This document shows positions 47,152 to 58,300 of a DNA stretch of 64,000 bases, one piece after another (position 1 is the first letter of the stretch; each line of letters begins with the position of its first letter). The translations under genes were made by a program, and so were the position numbers. The DNA is from Parachlorella kessleri (lineage: Eukaryota; Chlorophyta; Trebouxiophyceae; Chlorellales; Chlorellaceae), in NCBI GenBank assembly GCA_001598975.1, contig BBXU01000913.1, forward strand, positions 85,845-149,844, in the 5' to 3' direction. The notes under the pieces were generated by a model that saw only the letters and a program-made list of their open reading frames with translations, was not told the DNA's origin and ran no database searches.

Positions 47152-47185
47152 ACCATGACCTAGAATACAAGACTCTGGCCCTTGC

Positions 47186-48627
47186 ATGCTCAAGGTGGTG
47201 AAGGGTAAACCTGTATGGTGTAGGGATCACTTGATGGCAAGGCCAGCATGCTCAGCACTGCCAGCTGTGGCTACAGTAGCCACTCACGAGCTTCCAGACA
47301 AGCAGCGTCATAGTACCTACGTGTTTCTTGGAACTTCCGTGAGTCGTTCGAGGCATTCACAGCAGTTCTGTGAACATTCCAGAGCGTCGGGAGCGCCAAG
47401 CAGCTTTGATCGCGTCGTGATAGTCTGGGAGCTATGGACAGCTCACAGGCAAGTAGAATCTTTACATGTGCTTTGGTGGTGGGTGAAGGCTTGCCAAGCC
47501 CCCACTTGCAGGTAGCAACACCGTGGCACGTTGCCTGCAGGACACTAGCACAGATCAGGAGCACTTTGCTCTTTTCAGGGAATTGGGGTTCCTGAGAGTG
47601 CTGGAAACAGAAGAGGGACCAGCAGTGGTTCTCATAGCAAAGTATTATGACTGGAGTTCGACTCGGAGCATGTTGCCCAGTTTACACAAGTAAGCTGCAG
47701 CACTTCTCCTAGGGAACCCCTCTTGGCGGTGAAGTGTGAGAGGGCTGTAGTGGATGTGCTAGATGTGGAGTCCAGGCTTGGGATGGTCTCTGATGGCTGT
47801 TACTGCATACTTACAGCACACGTACACGCCCTTTCGCTTGCAGGTTTGTCTTGAGTGAGCTGGAAAAGGTGGCCCACCAGCCCTACCAACTCTTGTATAT
47901 CAACACAGGCTACAGCTACTGGAGTAACTCGCCCGGCATTTGGTGGCTCTGGCACACCTATCGCAGCCTGCCGCCTCAGTGTAGGGAACAGCTGCAGCAG
48001 TGCTATGTTCTGCACTGCGACTGGGCGTTGCGGTTAGCAAGCTCTGCCCTGTACCCGCTGCTGGCTGGCGACCTTTGGAAGAAGGTCGAGTTTGTGCCTC
48101 GCGCAGAGTTCTTGCCGCCAGGGCTGCAGGTAACAGATGGAGCTGGTGGGCAAGAGCGTGATGCGCACTCAGCACTCCTGATCGGCTGCAGCACTCTTGG
48201 TTGGCTGCTGCATCACGCGTATACCTGTTTTCCTGGGTTGAGACCAAGGGTGAAAGTGAACATAGGGGACAGGGGCCGTTGCTGACCATTTCCGAACCTA
48301 AAGGATCTGCATGTCGTTGGAAGGTGGTGTGCAGTGGAGGTCAAAGGATGCTTCTGCATGTGTGGGTATTTCTTGAGGGGATCACTGCTGGCTGTCCTAC
48401 CAGAACAGATTGAAGGGGACGGGTGCGGGTTCCCGGCACCTCACTTTATTGATGTGGACATGCTGCACGTGGACATGCTGCAGGATGCTGTGGAACTGCC
48501 CAAGTTTGTTACTGACCATGAACAGGAGCTGTCTAGGCAGCCCCTACAGGACTATGGCGTAGCAGCAGACTTTGAAGAGACACCTGTGCCGCACCTGTCT
48601 GGTTTGCGAGGGCAGCTGGGCCGCTGA
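47186..48627 (+). CDS. CRAL-TRIO domain protein, BNIP2/GDAP2-like
   Basis: Model: 47186-47448, 47579-47689, 47844-48129, 48409-48627; up to 292 residues. The ATG at 47186 is the first in frame; one at 47234 is an alternative. The core reads ELGFLRVLETEEGPAVVLIA, YQLLYINTGYSYWSNSPG, WWLWHTYRSLPPQCREQLQQ, CYVLHCDWALRLASSALYPL and DLWKKVEFVPRAEFLPPG. That is the order of the small CRAL-TRIO (BCH) lipid-binding fold: LVY-hTN strand, W-RxxYR helix, Y-hHp strand, and F-K-Y strand. The C-terminal 73 residues are acidic and variable. Intron 1 starts with a consensus GC donor (CACAG then GCAAGT at 47449), and using it restores WTAHRELGFL in phase. TGTAA lies at 48719-48723. A lipid-binding or signalling adaptor role is inferred. 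Confidence 0.78.
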
Positions 48628-49447
48628 CAATTTTACGTAGTACCTGGGGAGGGAGCGTGTATCTGTTAAGCCGTGAATATCGGTTTCATGCATTCGGCAT
48701 TAGGCTTTGGACTGGCCTTGTAAGTGAGATGCCTCCTAGTGTCTTTCAGGGCTTGGAGAAACCCCAACGGAGGGGGTCAGGAAAGTCATTGCGGCTGTAA
48801 GCCGTCTTATTTGCTGGCATGGGTTTGGTACACATCTGGCAATCCACCCAGCCTGCCCCGGACCACCACGACCATCTTGGTGTTCAGCAACCAGCAGCTC
48901 AGGCACAAGCTGGGAGGCAGGCTGGGTTTCGATGCACAAACGCTGATACTCGAAAAAATATATAATAATATATAATATATAATTCGACTAACGAGCACCA
49001 ACTCATGTGCTTATATTAGACGCGTATGGTTAAAGTTTCGAATGTGTGAAGTCGGTGGAAGTTGCATGGACGCACTCCCGCCAAATATTCGTCCATGTGA
49101 CGAAGGGTTGGTGGAAGGGGCGTAGCCGTGTCGGGCGGCTGTGCACCAGTTTCGTGCAAGTTTGCCTAGTTGTCCAGTGACTTGCGTTCGTTCGCTTGCC
49201 GGGTTGTCAACACTTGACTTCCCTCGCTTGGACAGCCGGCGGTCCCTTTGTTCAAGCAGGCACGTTTGCAAGGTTCCCCTCCTGTAGCTTGCTCGGGCTG
49301 CGTGAGGAGAAGCGTCCTCCACCTGATAGAAGCGCGTACGTGAGCTTATGAGAGGGAGCTGCAAGCGGGGCTCCTGAGCTTTTTGCAGTATTAGCCCCTG
49401 TGTTACGTTACGTTAAGAGAGGGCAGCAAAGCAGGCAGCAGTCTCTC
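48628..49447. other. Intergenic region before the subtilase
   Basis: This holds the 3' UTR of the CRAL-TRIO gene (TGTAA at 48719-48723) and the promoter/5' UTR of the subtilase gene. An AT microsatellite sits in the middle. No gene is seen. Confidence 0.5.
48953..48982. repeat. AT-rich microsatellite (TATAA-type)
   Basis: About 30 bp of A/T only, built from TATAAT-like units, in otherwise GC-rich DNA. It is in intergenic sequence and probably has no function. Confidence 0.7.
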
Positions 49448-52400
49448 ATGGCAGCAGCCTTGCAGCTGTCGGCTTTGGTAGCAGCAAGAAATCGCAGCTA
49501 TGTCATAACGCTGCTGTTGTGGTGCTGGGTGGCTGGCTTAGCCGTCCCAGCTGCGGCTCAAGCAATCGCGAACAGCACGCAGCAGCAGAACTCCACAGTG
49601 TCTCCGGATGCAAGGTACCCCTTGATTGTGGTCCTCAAGGTGAGGGCAATGCATGCCAGTGGGTTTTATAATAGGCAGCACAAGGGACAAGGACTGGCAG
49701 TAAAGAAGAGTCGCTCACTTGGTCTTTATCCTGGTTAATGGAGCCATGCGCATGTGCTCGACATTCTTGCTCGCAAGCTGCATGAAACCACTGTATAACT
49801 CACCGGCGGTGGAAGCGCTAGCGTTGTAGAATGCCAGGGCGCACTGCAAAACATGGTCCTGCATGCCGACAAAAACATGCATGGGTAGCGATGAAGACCC
49901 CGTGGTGTGCAGGACCAGAGGTCACTGACCAAGTTGCCGGTGATGTGCGGCAGCAATGCCCGTGTGTTTCGCGCATTGGCACGCGGCCTTGGCTTGCCGC
50001 AGAACTGCTACATGCCGGGGCAGTGCAAGCGGATCTACTCCTTTGCAGTCAAGGGTGGGTGGTTGCCAAGGTATCCTTCTCATATGCTCCTACCTGCATG
50101 TTGGACCGGTCTCAACACGCAAGAGCTGTACGCTGCTGGTGCAGGCTTACTGCTCTCATGATGTGCCTGGGAAGCATCGAGCACCGTCAATGACGGCATT
50201 CTCGCATGGCGCAGGGCCTCCGATACTGCTAGCCCTCTTAAGAACTGCCAAGACTGCTCCTCCGCAGGGTTCTCTGGTGACTTCAACACCGCTGATCTGG
50301 TCAAGCTGGAGCGCTGCCTGCCTGGCGCAACGTTTTACAAGGAGCTTGACGGCACGGTGCACAAGGCGGAGGACGACGACTTCTGGCACCCGCTTGATGC
50401 TGAAGACCGCATTCGTCAGCGTCAGCAGCAGCTCCAGCAGCTGGGCTGGCAGTCCCAGCAGCTGCAGCAGGAAGCGGCGGCACAGCGGCGGTGGCAGCAG
50501 CAGCAGGGGCAGCAGCAGCTGACCAAGGGGCGCCGGATGCAGCAGGTGGTGGATGTGCCGAAGGTGGAGTCCTTTGAAGGCAAGTCGTTTCCAAGCTACT
50601 GGTGTCTGGTGGTTCCTGTGCTAAAGCTACACGAAGTCCACGCACGAAATCGTTTGGATTTCCTTGTGAAGGTTCACTTGATGATAGGCTGCTGGAGAGT
50701 GGCACCGAGTGAAAGGCACAATCCATGACTCAACAGCTGCTCAAATCGTAAACCAACATGCCGCGAGGCAACCAGCATTGGCGCATGTTGGAACTGCCTT
50801 GCTCTCTGTGGTGTTGCAGAAAAGGTGAAGACGCCTGTAACGCCGGATACGGCGCTCAATCTTTGGGATCTAACCCAAGGCAAGAACATGAATCAGCCAG
50901 GCGCCAAGCAGCAGGCAGTGAACAGCCGGCTGTGGAACCTGGACCGGCTGGATCAGAGAGAGCTGCCACTCGACGGCTACTACACGTGAGTGCCGCTGCT
51001 CCGAGAGCTCGGTGTAAGACAAACCAGCGATTAGCAGGGCTTTACTTAATTGTGTTTATTGTTGAGAGGCATGCAACGGTGAGAGGACGCAAGTCAGTGC
51101 TGCTTAGATTGCTGGGGCGTGTCGCGTGCCAACCTGAGTAGTTGCTAATCTCCTGGTCCAAGGGACGGTTGACTTCGTTACCAAGGGGTCCTCTATGAAG
51201 TCGGCCTTGTGCACTATCTGCAGCTACGGCACGCCCCAGGTGAATGGCACCGGCGAGGGTACCACCATCTATGTCGTGGACTCTGGCATCAAGATCGACC
51301 ACCAAGAGTTTAAGAACGACCTGGGGACTCGGGTTCGCGCCTCGTACGGTGGGTAAATGGACACTGGTTGGGCTTAAACGACTGTTGGGAAACTGGAAAT
51401 GGTTGGTACTGATTTGCAAGCTGTTGGGGACTGTCTTGCTTGTGCTGCTGTGCTCCTTTGGATCTGCCACTGTGTTGGCTCATTTTCTCTCTTTGGGTCT
51501 CTGATGTGCGGGCGTTACCTTGCTTGGTGGCAACACCTGTTTCCTACGGCGGTGGCCTTTGTCTGCAGGGCGTGACTTTGTTGAGAATGATGACATTGCT
51601 GATGACTGCGACGGGCATGGCACCCATGTCTCCGCCACCGCTGTTGGGTTGCAAGTTGGTGAGAATTGTACTGGAAGCAGGGTGGGCAAGCCTCGTGTCT
51701 AATGGGTGTTGCCCAGGCAGCACTTACTTTACACTTTCTTGGGTCCGAAGCCTTACTTATGGGGACTCGTGCACCAGGTGCTTATATCACGCCGGCAGTA
51801 GAGTTGACTGAGTCGCCCTTATGGTCGCCTGCGCTCCCATTGTCAGACACCCCTTTCCCCTCGCAGGTGTCGCTAAGGAAGCAAATGTCGTGGCTGTGAG
51901 AATCCTAGACTGCACCGGCAGCGGCACCATCAGCAACACGGTGGCGGGGCTTGACTGGGTGGCAGCCAATGCCCGCAAGCCAGCTGTAGTCACTCTGTCT
52001 CTGGGCATCCAGGTTGGCTCCTGGTCTAGGGTGCTGGAGGACTCTGTGCGCAGCCTGGCACGCAACTACAACATTACGGTAGGTGGCCGCCGGAGCAAGC
52101 TTGGGGTTCCTGCTACTTCTCCCGCTGCAAGGGCGAGGGATGGTCGGGTAGCTGTTGTGCAGGCTTCTGTTGGCCAGCAGGCATGGGCGGACGGAAAGGG
52201 ATGGCATGTGTCAGCACCCATCAAATACGGAAGGTTCTCACTGTTAGCGCGTGGTGTGCAGCGGTTTGCAAAGGGACGACAGTCATGCGGACACTCCTCC
52301 TGGTGGTTGTATTACTTTGGTATATGACTGCCTGGACAGGGATCAGATGGTGCCCCTGCGCTTACAGGGGTACTTCCGCTTGGTAAATTGCATGCAGGTG

Positions 52401-53383
52401 GTGGTAGCCTCAGGCAACAGCGGAGTTGACGCATGCTACGTGGCACCTGCCAACGTCCCTGAAGTGATAACTGTGGCGGCCAGCAATGTTGCTACCAAGT
52501 ACAACGGCACCAGAACAGGTTGGTGCATGGGACATCGGGGCCACTGGGGCTGGCCTTGGAACAAGGACATCATCCTCTGTACGTACTTGCGCACAGGGTG
52601 GGCAGGAGGAGCTACACGACATTAGGCTCAAGCCGCGCGCAGGCTAGGGCAATAACATTGCATCAGGATATGACACATAGCTGCTTGCGTGGGTGGGAGC
52701 AAGGATACCCCCTTGCCACCCAGAGAGCGGAGGCACAGCGCCTCAAAGGCCCCCAGCAGTGACTAACGCGCGCTGCACCCGCCCGCAGGCGACCCTGAGG
52801 ACTCTTACAAGTGGGCCAACACTGGGCCTTGCGTGGATGTGTTTGCCCCCGGCGTGGACATCTACTCAGCCTGCGGCGGCGCCAGCCGGTGTCAAGTAGT
52901 GGACAACATGAGCTACACATATGCCTCAGGCACCAGCATGGCCGTGCCCCACGTGGCAGGTGGGGTCAACATGGAGTTGTGAGCTGGGTGGGTCACCCTG
53001 GGTTGTTCAGGTTGAGTTCCAAGTTCAGTAGGTGGTATAGCAAGGAGTGCGCGTGAGGCAGCACCTGGCTTGCCAACCGCTCATGGGACAATATGACATA
53101 GCACGGTGAAGCCAGCGCGCCACAGGGCAACGATCTGTAACCGTGCTGGACCCCTTGCGGCTGCCTTTCTGCAGGTGTTGCTGCGATTTACTTGAGCAGC
53201 AACCCGGATGCCACTCCACAGCAGGTGTCTGATATCATTACCAATACCGCAACGATCAACAAGGTGACCCAAAGCAGGCTGAAGCCTGGCACACCCAACC
53301 GGCTGCTGTACAGCGGGCTCAACCAAGACCCACCTTCGACGGGACCATCGGTGGTAACAGCTGCCGAGGGTCCGAAACCCTGA
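49448..53383 (+). CDS. Secreted subtilisin-like serine protease (S8, proteinase K type) with I9 propeptide
   Basis: Model: 49448-49639, 49913-50054, 50268-50579, 50820-50985, 51224-51348, 51569-51658, 51867-52078, 52398-52518, 52789-52959, 53175-53383; 579 residues, in phase. A hydrophobic N-terminal stretch ending WVAGLAVPAAAQA is a signal peptide. The propeptide is inhibitor-I9-like (ARYPLIVVLK ... RIYSFAVKGFSGDF ... ERCLPGATFYKELDG), followed by a Gln-rich linker and the catalytic domain from LWNLDRLDQRELPLDG. The triad is Asp290 (YVVDSGIKID), His329 (DGHGTHVSA) and Ser503 (SGTSMAVPHVAG), with oxyanion Asn420 (VVASGNSG). Intron 3 uses a GC donor at 50580 (GAAG then GCAAGT). It is secreted or vacuolar by inference; the substrate is unknown. 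The family is certain. Confidence 0.95.
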
Positions 53384-54028
53384 AGGATTTGTGCGCTGCC
53401 CTGCAGCGGCGGCAACAAGCCATGTGTGCTTGCTTGCCTTGACAGAGCCATCAAACAATAACAAATGACAAGACTGTCGTGTTAGTGTAATATGCGGTCT
53501 GGCTGACTTCTTTTCCTGCTATCTGTGCTACCTGATAAACGCATGCTGCTGTTTCTGTTTTGGTATTTTGTTGTGTGGCACAATGTGACGTGGGAGCGGT
53601 TGCTGGTGGGGAATGCGGCGAGGCCACCAGGCTGTAACAAGCCTACATTGCATTGGCTTTGTTTCGAAACTTGCAATGCTTGGGCTCGGCGACTTGAAAC
53701 AAAAAAAGTATTTGTGGCATGCTCAGCTCTTGCAGGATTTTGTGCATGACATGCAAGTCATGCTTCTATTGCTGGTGAGGAATGATTTTGCAGCCACCTG
53801 TACCAAAATCTTTGGCTGTAACACAAGAAATGGTGCATGCGAGTCCCATGAAGCAATGACAGTGTGCTGCTGAGGGCAAATGTTATAATCCTTGAAAGCA
53901 CGGGTACTACCCGCCCTGAGTAAGCAACACCCATGAGTAACCCATGCGGTGCCTGCTGGCGACCATGGTGAACATTATAAGGGTCTGTCCCAGCATTTGC
54001 TCCATTCTAAGTAGTTGAAAAACGCAAG
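53384..54028. other. Intergenic, no gene seen
   Basis: TGTAA occurs at 53633-53637 and again near 53817, either of which could end the subtilase transcript. The remainder should hold the promoter of the next small gene. There is no coding evidence. Confidence 0.45.
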
Positions 54029-54895
54029 ATGGCTTTCGCTCCACGGACCAGCTCCAAAATCCCTGCTCCAAGCGCCCCCAAGCGCACCAGCAAGCCGGCT
54101 TGTCTCTCTGGAGCAGCTGTCAGGACAGAGGCTACATCCTCTACCGCCTCATCTTGTGACGAGCCCTGGTGCGCAGGGCAGTTCCTTGCTTGCTTTGACC
54201 ACATGAGCTCCCTCATGGCTAGCAGAGCCTGCTAACTTTGTGGCGCACTGCAGGGGTTTTGCTGGCACCCCCACAGATGCGGTGCAGCCGGTTTCAACCC
54301 CAATCAAGAGCAATGCACAGCAACAGAGAGAGGATGTGCAAGCGCCTGCAGCCACGCCGACAACTGCGGCGGCTCAAGATCTCCCAGCCCTGCCGCTGAA
54401 TGCTCAAGCCTCCCTGAGGCGGCTTGCCAGCCACTTTGTGCAACTGGCTAACTCTCAGCAAACGCCGGCCTTTTGCACGTTGGAGGAGGTAGGAGGTGCA
54501 CCACCTTCACCTGTCAGCGACTATGCTCGCAACCCAGCTGAAGCACTACTTTGCTGTCTGCACTATCCCTGCTCTTCTTGCATGCTCTGCTTACCCATCG
54601 CATGTGCTTCATGCCCACGACTACTACCTCTACCAGCAGAGATCCCACACTGGACACCACTGGATGAATGCTTGTCTGTAAGTCTGATGCGCTGGCTCAC
54701 TCCATTTCCACATCTTCACACCTGTAGGCATTTCTTTGTGGCCTCAGCGCTGGAGTCACGGTGGCGGCAGGCAGCAAGCCCGCCAGGGCGCGACTTTGGC
54801 TGCCGGTGATGATGGTCGTCGTCTGCGGGCTGGTCATCATGGCTGTCATGCAGGCTGCCGGCACAGTATCAGCAAGGCAGCCTACCTTCACCTGA
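54029..54895 (+). CDS. Small single-span membrane protein of unknown function, possibly plastid-targeted
   Basis: Model: 54029-54168, 54254-54488, 54728-54895; 180 residues, in phase. The N-terminus (MAFAPRTSSKIPAPSAPKRT) is rich in Ala, Ser, Pro, Arg and Lys with no acidic residue, as in algal chloroplast transit peptides. The middle is polar and Gln/Ala/Pro rich. The third exon encodes one clear hydrophobic span (LWLPVMMVVVCGLVIMAVMQ) and ends QPTFT. No domain is recognised. The third exon reads well only in a frame with no ATG of its own, so it depends on the splice at 54728. A TGTAA near 55033 could be the poly(A) signal. Confidence 0.55.
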
Positions 54896-55356
54896 AAATC
54901 CATGGATGCCATCTTAGGATCACACAAGTATCAATAGTGGGCAGGATGTGATGATCCTTCTGTGAGGTGACACCCTTGCTGCATTCACTTGGTGGCAAGG
55001 TGGCAACTGAGAGCTGGCTGGACCGACTCCGACTGTAAGCCGCTTACCCTGCATTGCTTTTATGAACGTACTCAGCTGGCAATAATAGGTCTAGCTTAGA
55101 CCCTGCATCGTTTACCTTCATTTGTTGCTATGGCTAGTCAGACAAAAGCAGGGTCTATAACACAGGCTGCAGGAGCTGGCAGGAGCAAAAATCTCTCATC
55201 TAATGTACAGCAGTTGCTAAGATACAAGAGATCATACAAAGAGATACTGCACTCCTCATGACCCACATGTCACACTTCGCCACATGGTGCATTACAAAGC
55301 CCACTTACAGCACCACCAGCTATGCAACAAACTACTGCAAGTCCCTTTAGAATTCA
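54896..55356. other. Convergent intergenic region
   Basis: This holds the 3' UTRs of two convergent genes. TTACA (TGTAA on the minus strand) at 55292-55296 and 55305-55309 lies about 50-65 nt past the stop of the FAM114-like gene. No gene is seen. Confidence 0.5.
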
Positions 55357-58300
55357 TCAGGCTTCCATCCACTCCCGGTCAATGCTGGTAAGCCACACCA
55401 CATACATGAGGCAACGGTAGGAATCTCGAACTTTCCCCAGAGCAGCTGCCGCGCTCAGCCCAGCCACCAGGCCTTCACTTAGTGCAGCATACACCTTCTG
55501 CTCGGCATGTGCGTTCACCGCCCGACCTGCATATACCACGGCACAGGCAGCCACAAGTCAAGGCCGGGCTCCCAAATTAATACCACAGTTCAAGCCGTGC
55601 ACTTCGCCATGCTCGGCAACAGCAGGTGCATGCGTCAAGGAGAAGCAGACGCGGCCAGGCATATGCTTGGCGGCAACACGTATGTCCCCTTCGACGACCA
55701 CACCACTGCAAGCAGCACCGCAGGCAACTCCCGGCGTGCAGCAGTCCAGCAAAGCAGCTGTTGCCGGTGCTCGGTGCGTCACAAGCCTGGTTTTGACCGC
55801 CTGAGAATGCCTGTCTATTGCGAGCAGCACCGCACAGCACGGCACCCACCTGCGCTCAGCAGCGCCGCTGTGAAGCACTCCCCCACCGCCTCCAGGTCCT
55901 CCAGCATGCGCCGCGCCTGGCCTCGCAGCAGCAGCCCCTTGGCCTCTGCGGCCGCCGGCCAGGTGATGCCGTCATTGGCCGGCCGCCCAAAGCGGAACTG
56001 CGCGGAGACTGACCGCGCCAGCGCCTGTAGCCGCTCAATGCACACGCTGGCCACCTCGGCCAGGCGCTTCACCCCTGCAGGGCGGGAGAGCACCACGGGG
56101 GAAGCGAGTGGGCTGGCCAGCAGGATCTGGCGAGGTAGGGCAAGCTGCCAACCTCCCCCAACCCCGGCAGAGTGGTTGCTTGTCGGTCAACAATCGGTCA
56201 GCTTGCCAAGAGGTATTTACACACGGCATTGCAGGCAGACAGGATAATGCCAGCATTGACCACGCTACGCCACCCTGCCAGAGATGCACTGCAAGCCATC
56301 TAGCATCTGCCAACAGCCCCAACCGACCTTCTGCCTGGATGCCTTGGAGCATGTTGACCACAGCAGGCCTGGGCTCCTGCCATTCCAGCTCAGCGTGCGC
56401 TGCGCCTGCTGCAGGCGCTGCGGCCTCCTCCCTACCCTCCGCCAGCGGCGGGACTTCCAGCGGAGGGGCCACCAGCACCTCGGCTCTTTGGCTGGCTTGA
56501 TGTGCCATGGCATCCGCCCGAGCGCATCCTGGGGAACAGCAGGGCCCCAAACGGCAGGTGGGAGGGACACTCACTGACAAGGTGGCCTGCCAACTGTCAA
56601 GGGCCAGACGCCTGGCTGGCAACTAAGGGGATACTGGTGTGCACTCGTATAGCATGTCTGCTAGATGAACCCGCCGACAGCTGTTGATGGACCGCAGCAG
56701 GCCCACCCACCTGCAGCTGCCAGGTCTGCGATGACCGCATGGCCCCTGGTCAGGGCTGGCAGCTCAGCAGGCTCAGCGGGGCCACCATGGCTGGTGTCAG
56801 ATGGGTGCTCGGACCCCAGCTCAAAAAGCGGGGCCAGCAGGGCCAGCACCTTGTCCAGGTTGGCCTTCTCGTCGTCAGGCAGCTTGGCCCTCACACGATT
56901 GCATAATCTGCACCAGGTGCATGGGCAGCCTTGCGATGACAGATGCATAGCGTGGGGTGGCTGGCAATGTCGGGCGAGAAAGGGGAGCTCCAACAGGAGA
57001 TGTAAGAGAGTTTGCAGAAATGGTCCACGCGCGTTGGCCACACTCGCTTGCTGGGACATGCCAGCCTGCAAAGAAGTGCCTGGGGATGCTCCATAGCACG
57101 AAGGTCGCACGAGGTCTAGTCCAGGCTACCACTAGACTTGCTGACGTGTGGCGGCTGGCTCTTGCTGCAAGTTGTTCAGGTCGTGCTGTCCATGCTGGCC
57201 CACCTTGCGCACTCATTAGAGAGAGCTTCCAGCTCCTCAAATGCCTGCTGGCCGCCGTAGACGTAGAACGACTCGTCAAATGACATTGCCTCGTCCTGCA
57301 AACGATCGCAGCACTCACTCACACAACCATAGCCTTGACACTGAGACTGCCTGCCTCTCACGCTCCAGCAAGTAAGGGCCGCCCCAGTGGCGGGAATGCC
57401 CCCCAGGCACGGTGGCGCCCAGCACTTGACACACCACAGTCCCGCCCAGCGAGTGGATGATACCCAGCACCTTTGAGATCCTTTAGGCTCCAAACACACC
57501 AGAAAGACTATAAAGACACCAAAATGCATCAAGCAAGCTCCTGCCAGCCAACAGCAGGCCGCCCAAGTGCGGTTGGTCACCTTGCCGCCGGCCGCCCTGC
57601 CGCTTGCAGGCCCCTGCAGCCCGCTTTCCAGCAGCCCCTTGGCTGTTCGGCCCAGCTGGCCCAGCCGGTCCCCCAGCCCAAGACCCTCCATGGGCTTGCC
57701 GGCATCGGCCAGGCCCCTGCAGCTGGGGTGACAGGGTAGGGAGGTAAGAAGGACGCGGAGCGTTTTCACACCGAGGCGGTGGTAGGGAGGTAAGAAGAGC
57801 TCATGGCAGCCCGCACTCCCTGCCCTCACCCCAAGGCAGGCATGGCACACACCCTGACGCAGACTGGGACAGGCCTCATTACAACGCACCACTGCAGCCG
57901 CGCCAGTGTGCCGACCCGCTGCATGACTGACTACTAGCTGACTAACCCCGGCTCACCCGGCGGCGCTGGTCCATGCCGGGGAGGCCTCGTGGACCGTCTC
58001 TGCCAGCTCCTTGGCTGCTGTGCTGGCCGCCTGCTCCACGCGCTGTGCCAGCGTAGCGCCCCAGCCCCACAGCGAGCTCAGCGCACGCCCGGCATTGGCC
58101 GACAGCTGCTCCACCTGGCGGTCATAGGCCTACAGGTGCAGCACAGAGCTTTGAACAACTGCATAGGTGTATAGACGGCCAGCGCTGCAAGTCCGACCCC
58201 ACTGCCTCTACTGCGGCGAGCACTGGCTGATAGCTGCTCCACCTTGCAGGTGCATGCTAGTAGATGTGTTCGTTCCTCATGGTCTTACACCCAGCAGCTG

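Noticed and set aside
47186..47448. Extra intron inside the first CRAL-TRIO exon (a GTGAGT near 47339)
   Set aside because: No downstream acceptor restores the frame of VVIVWELWTAHR; the continuous exon does.
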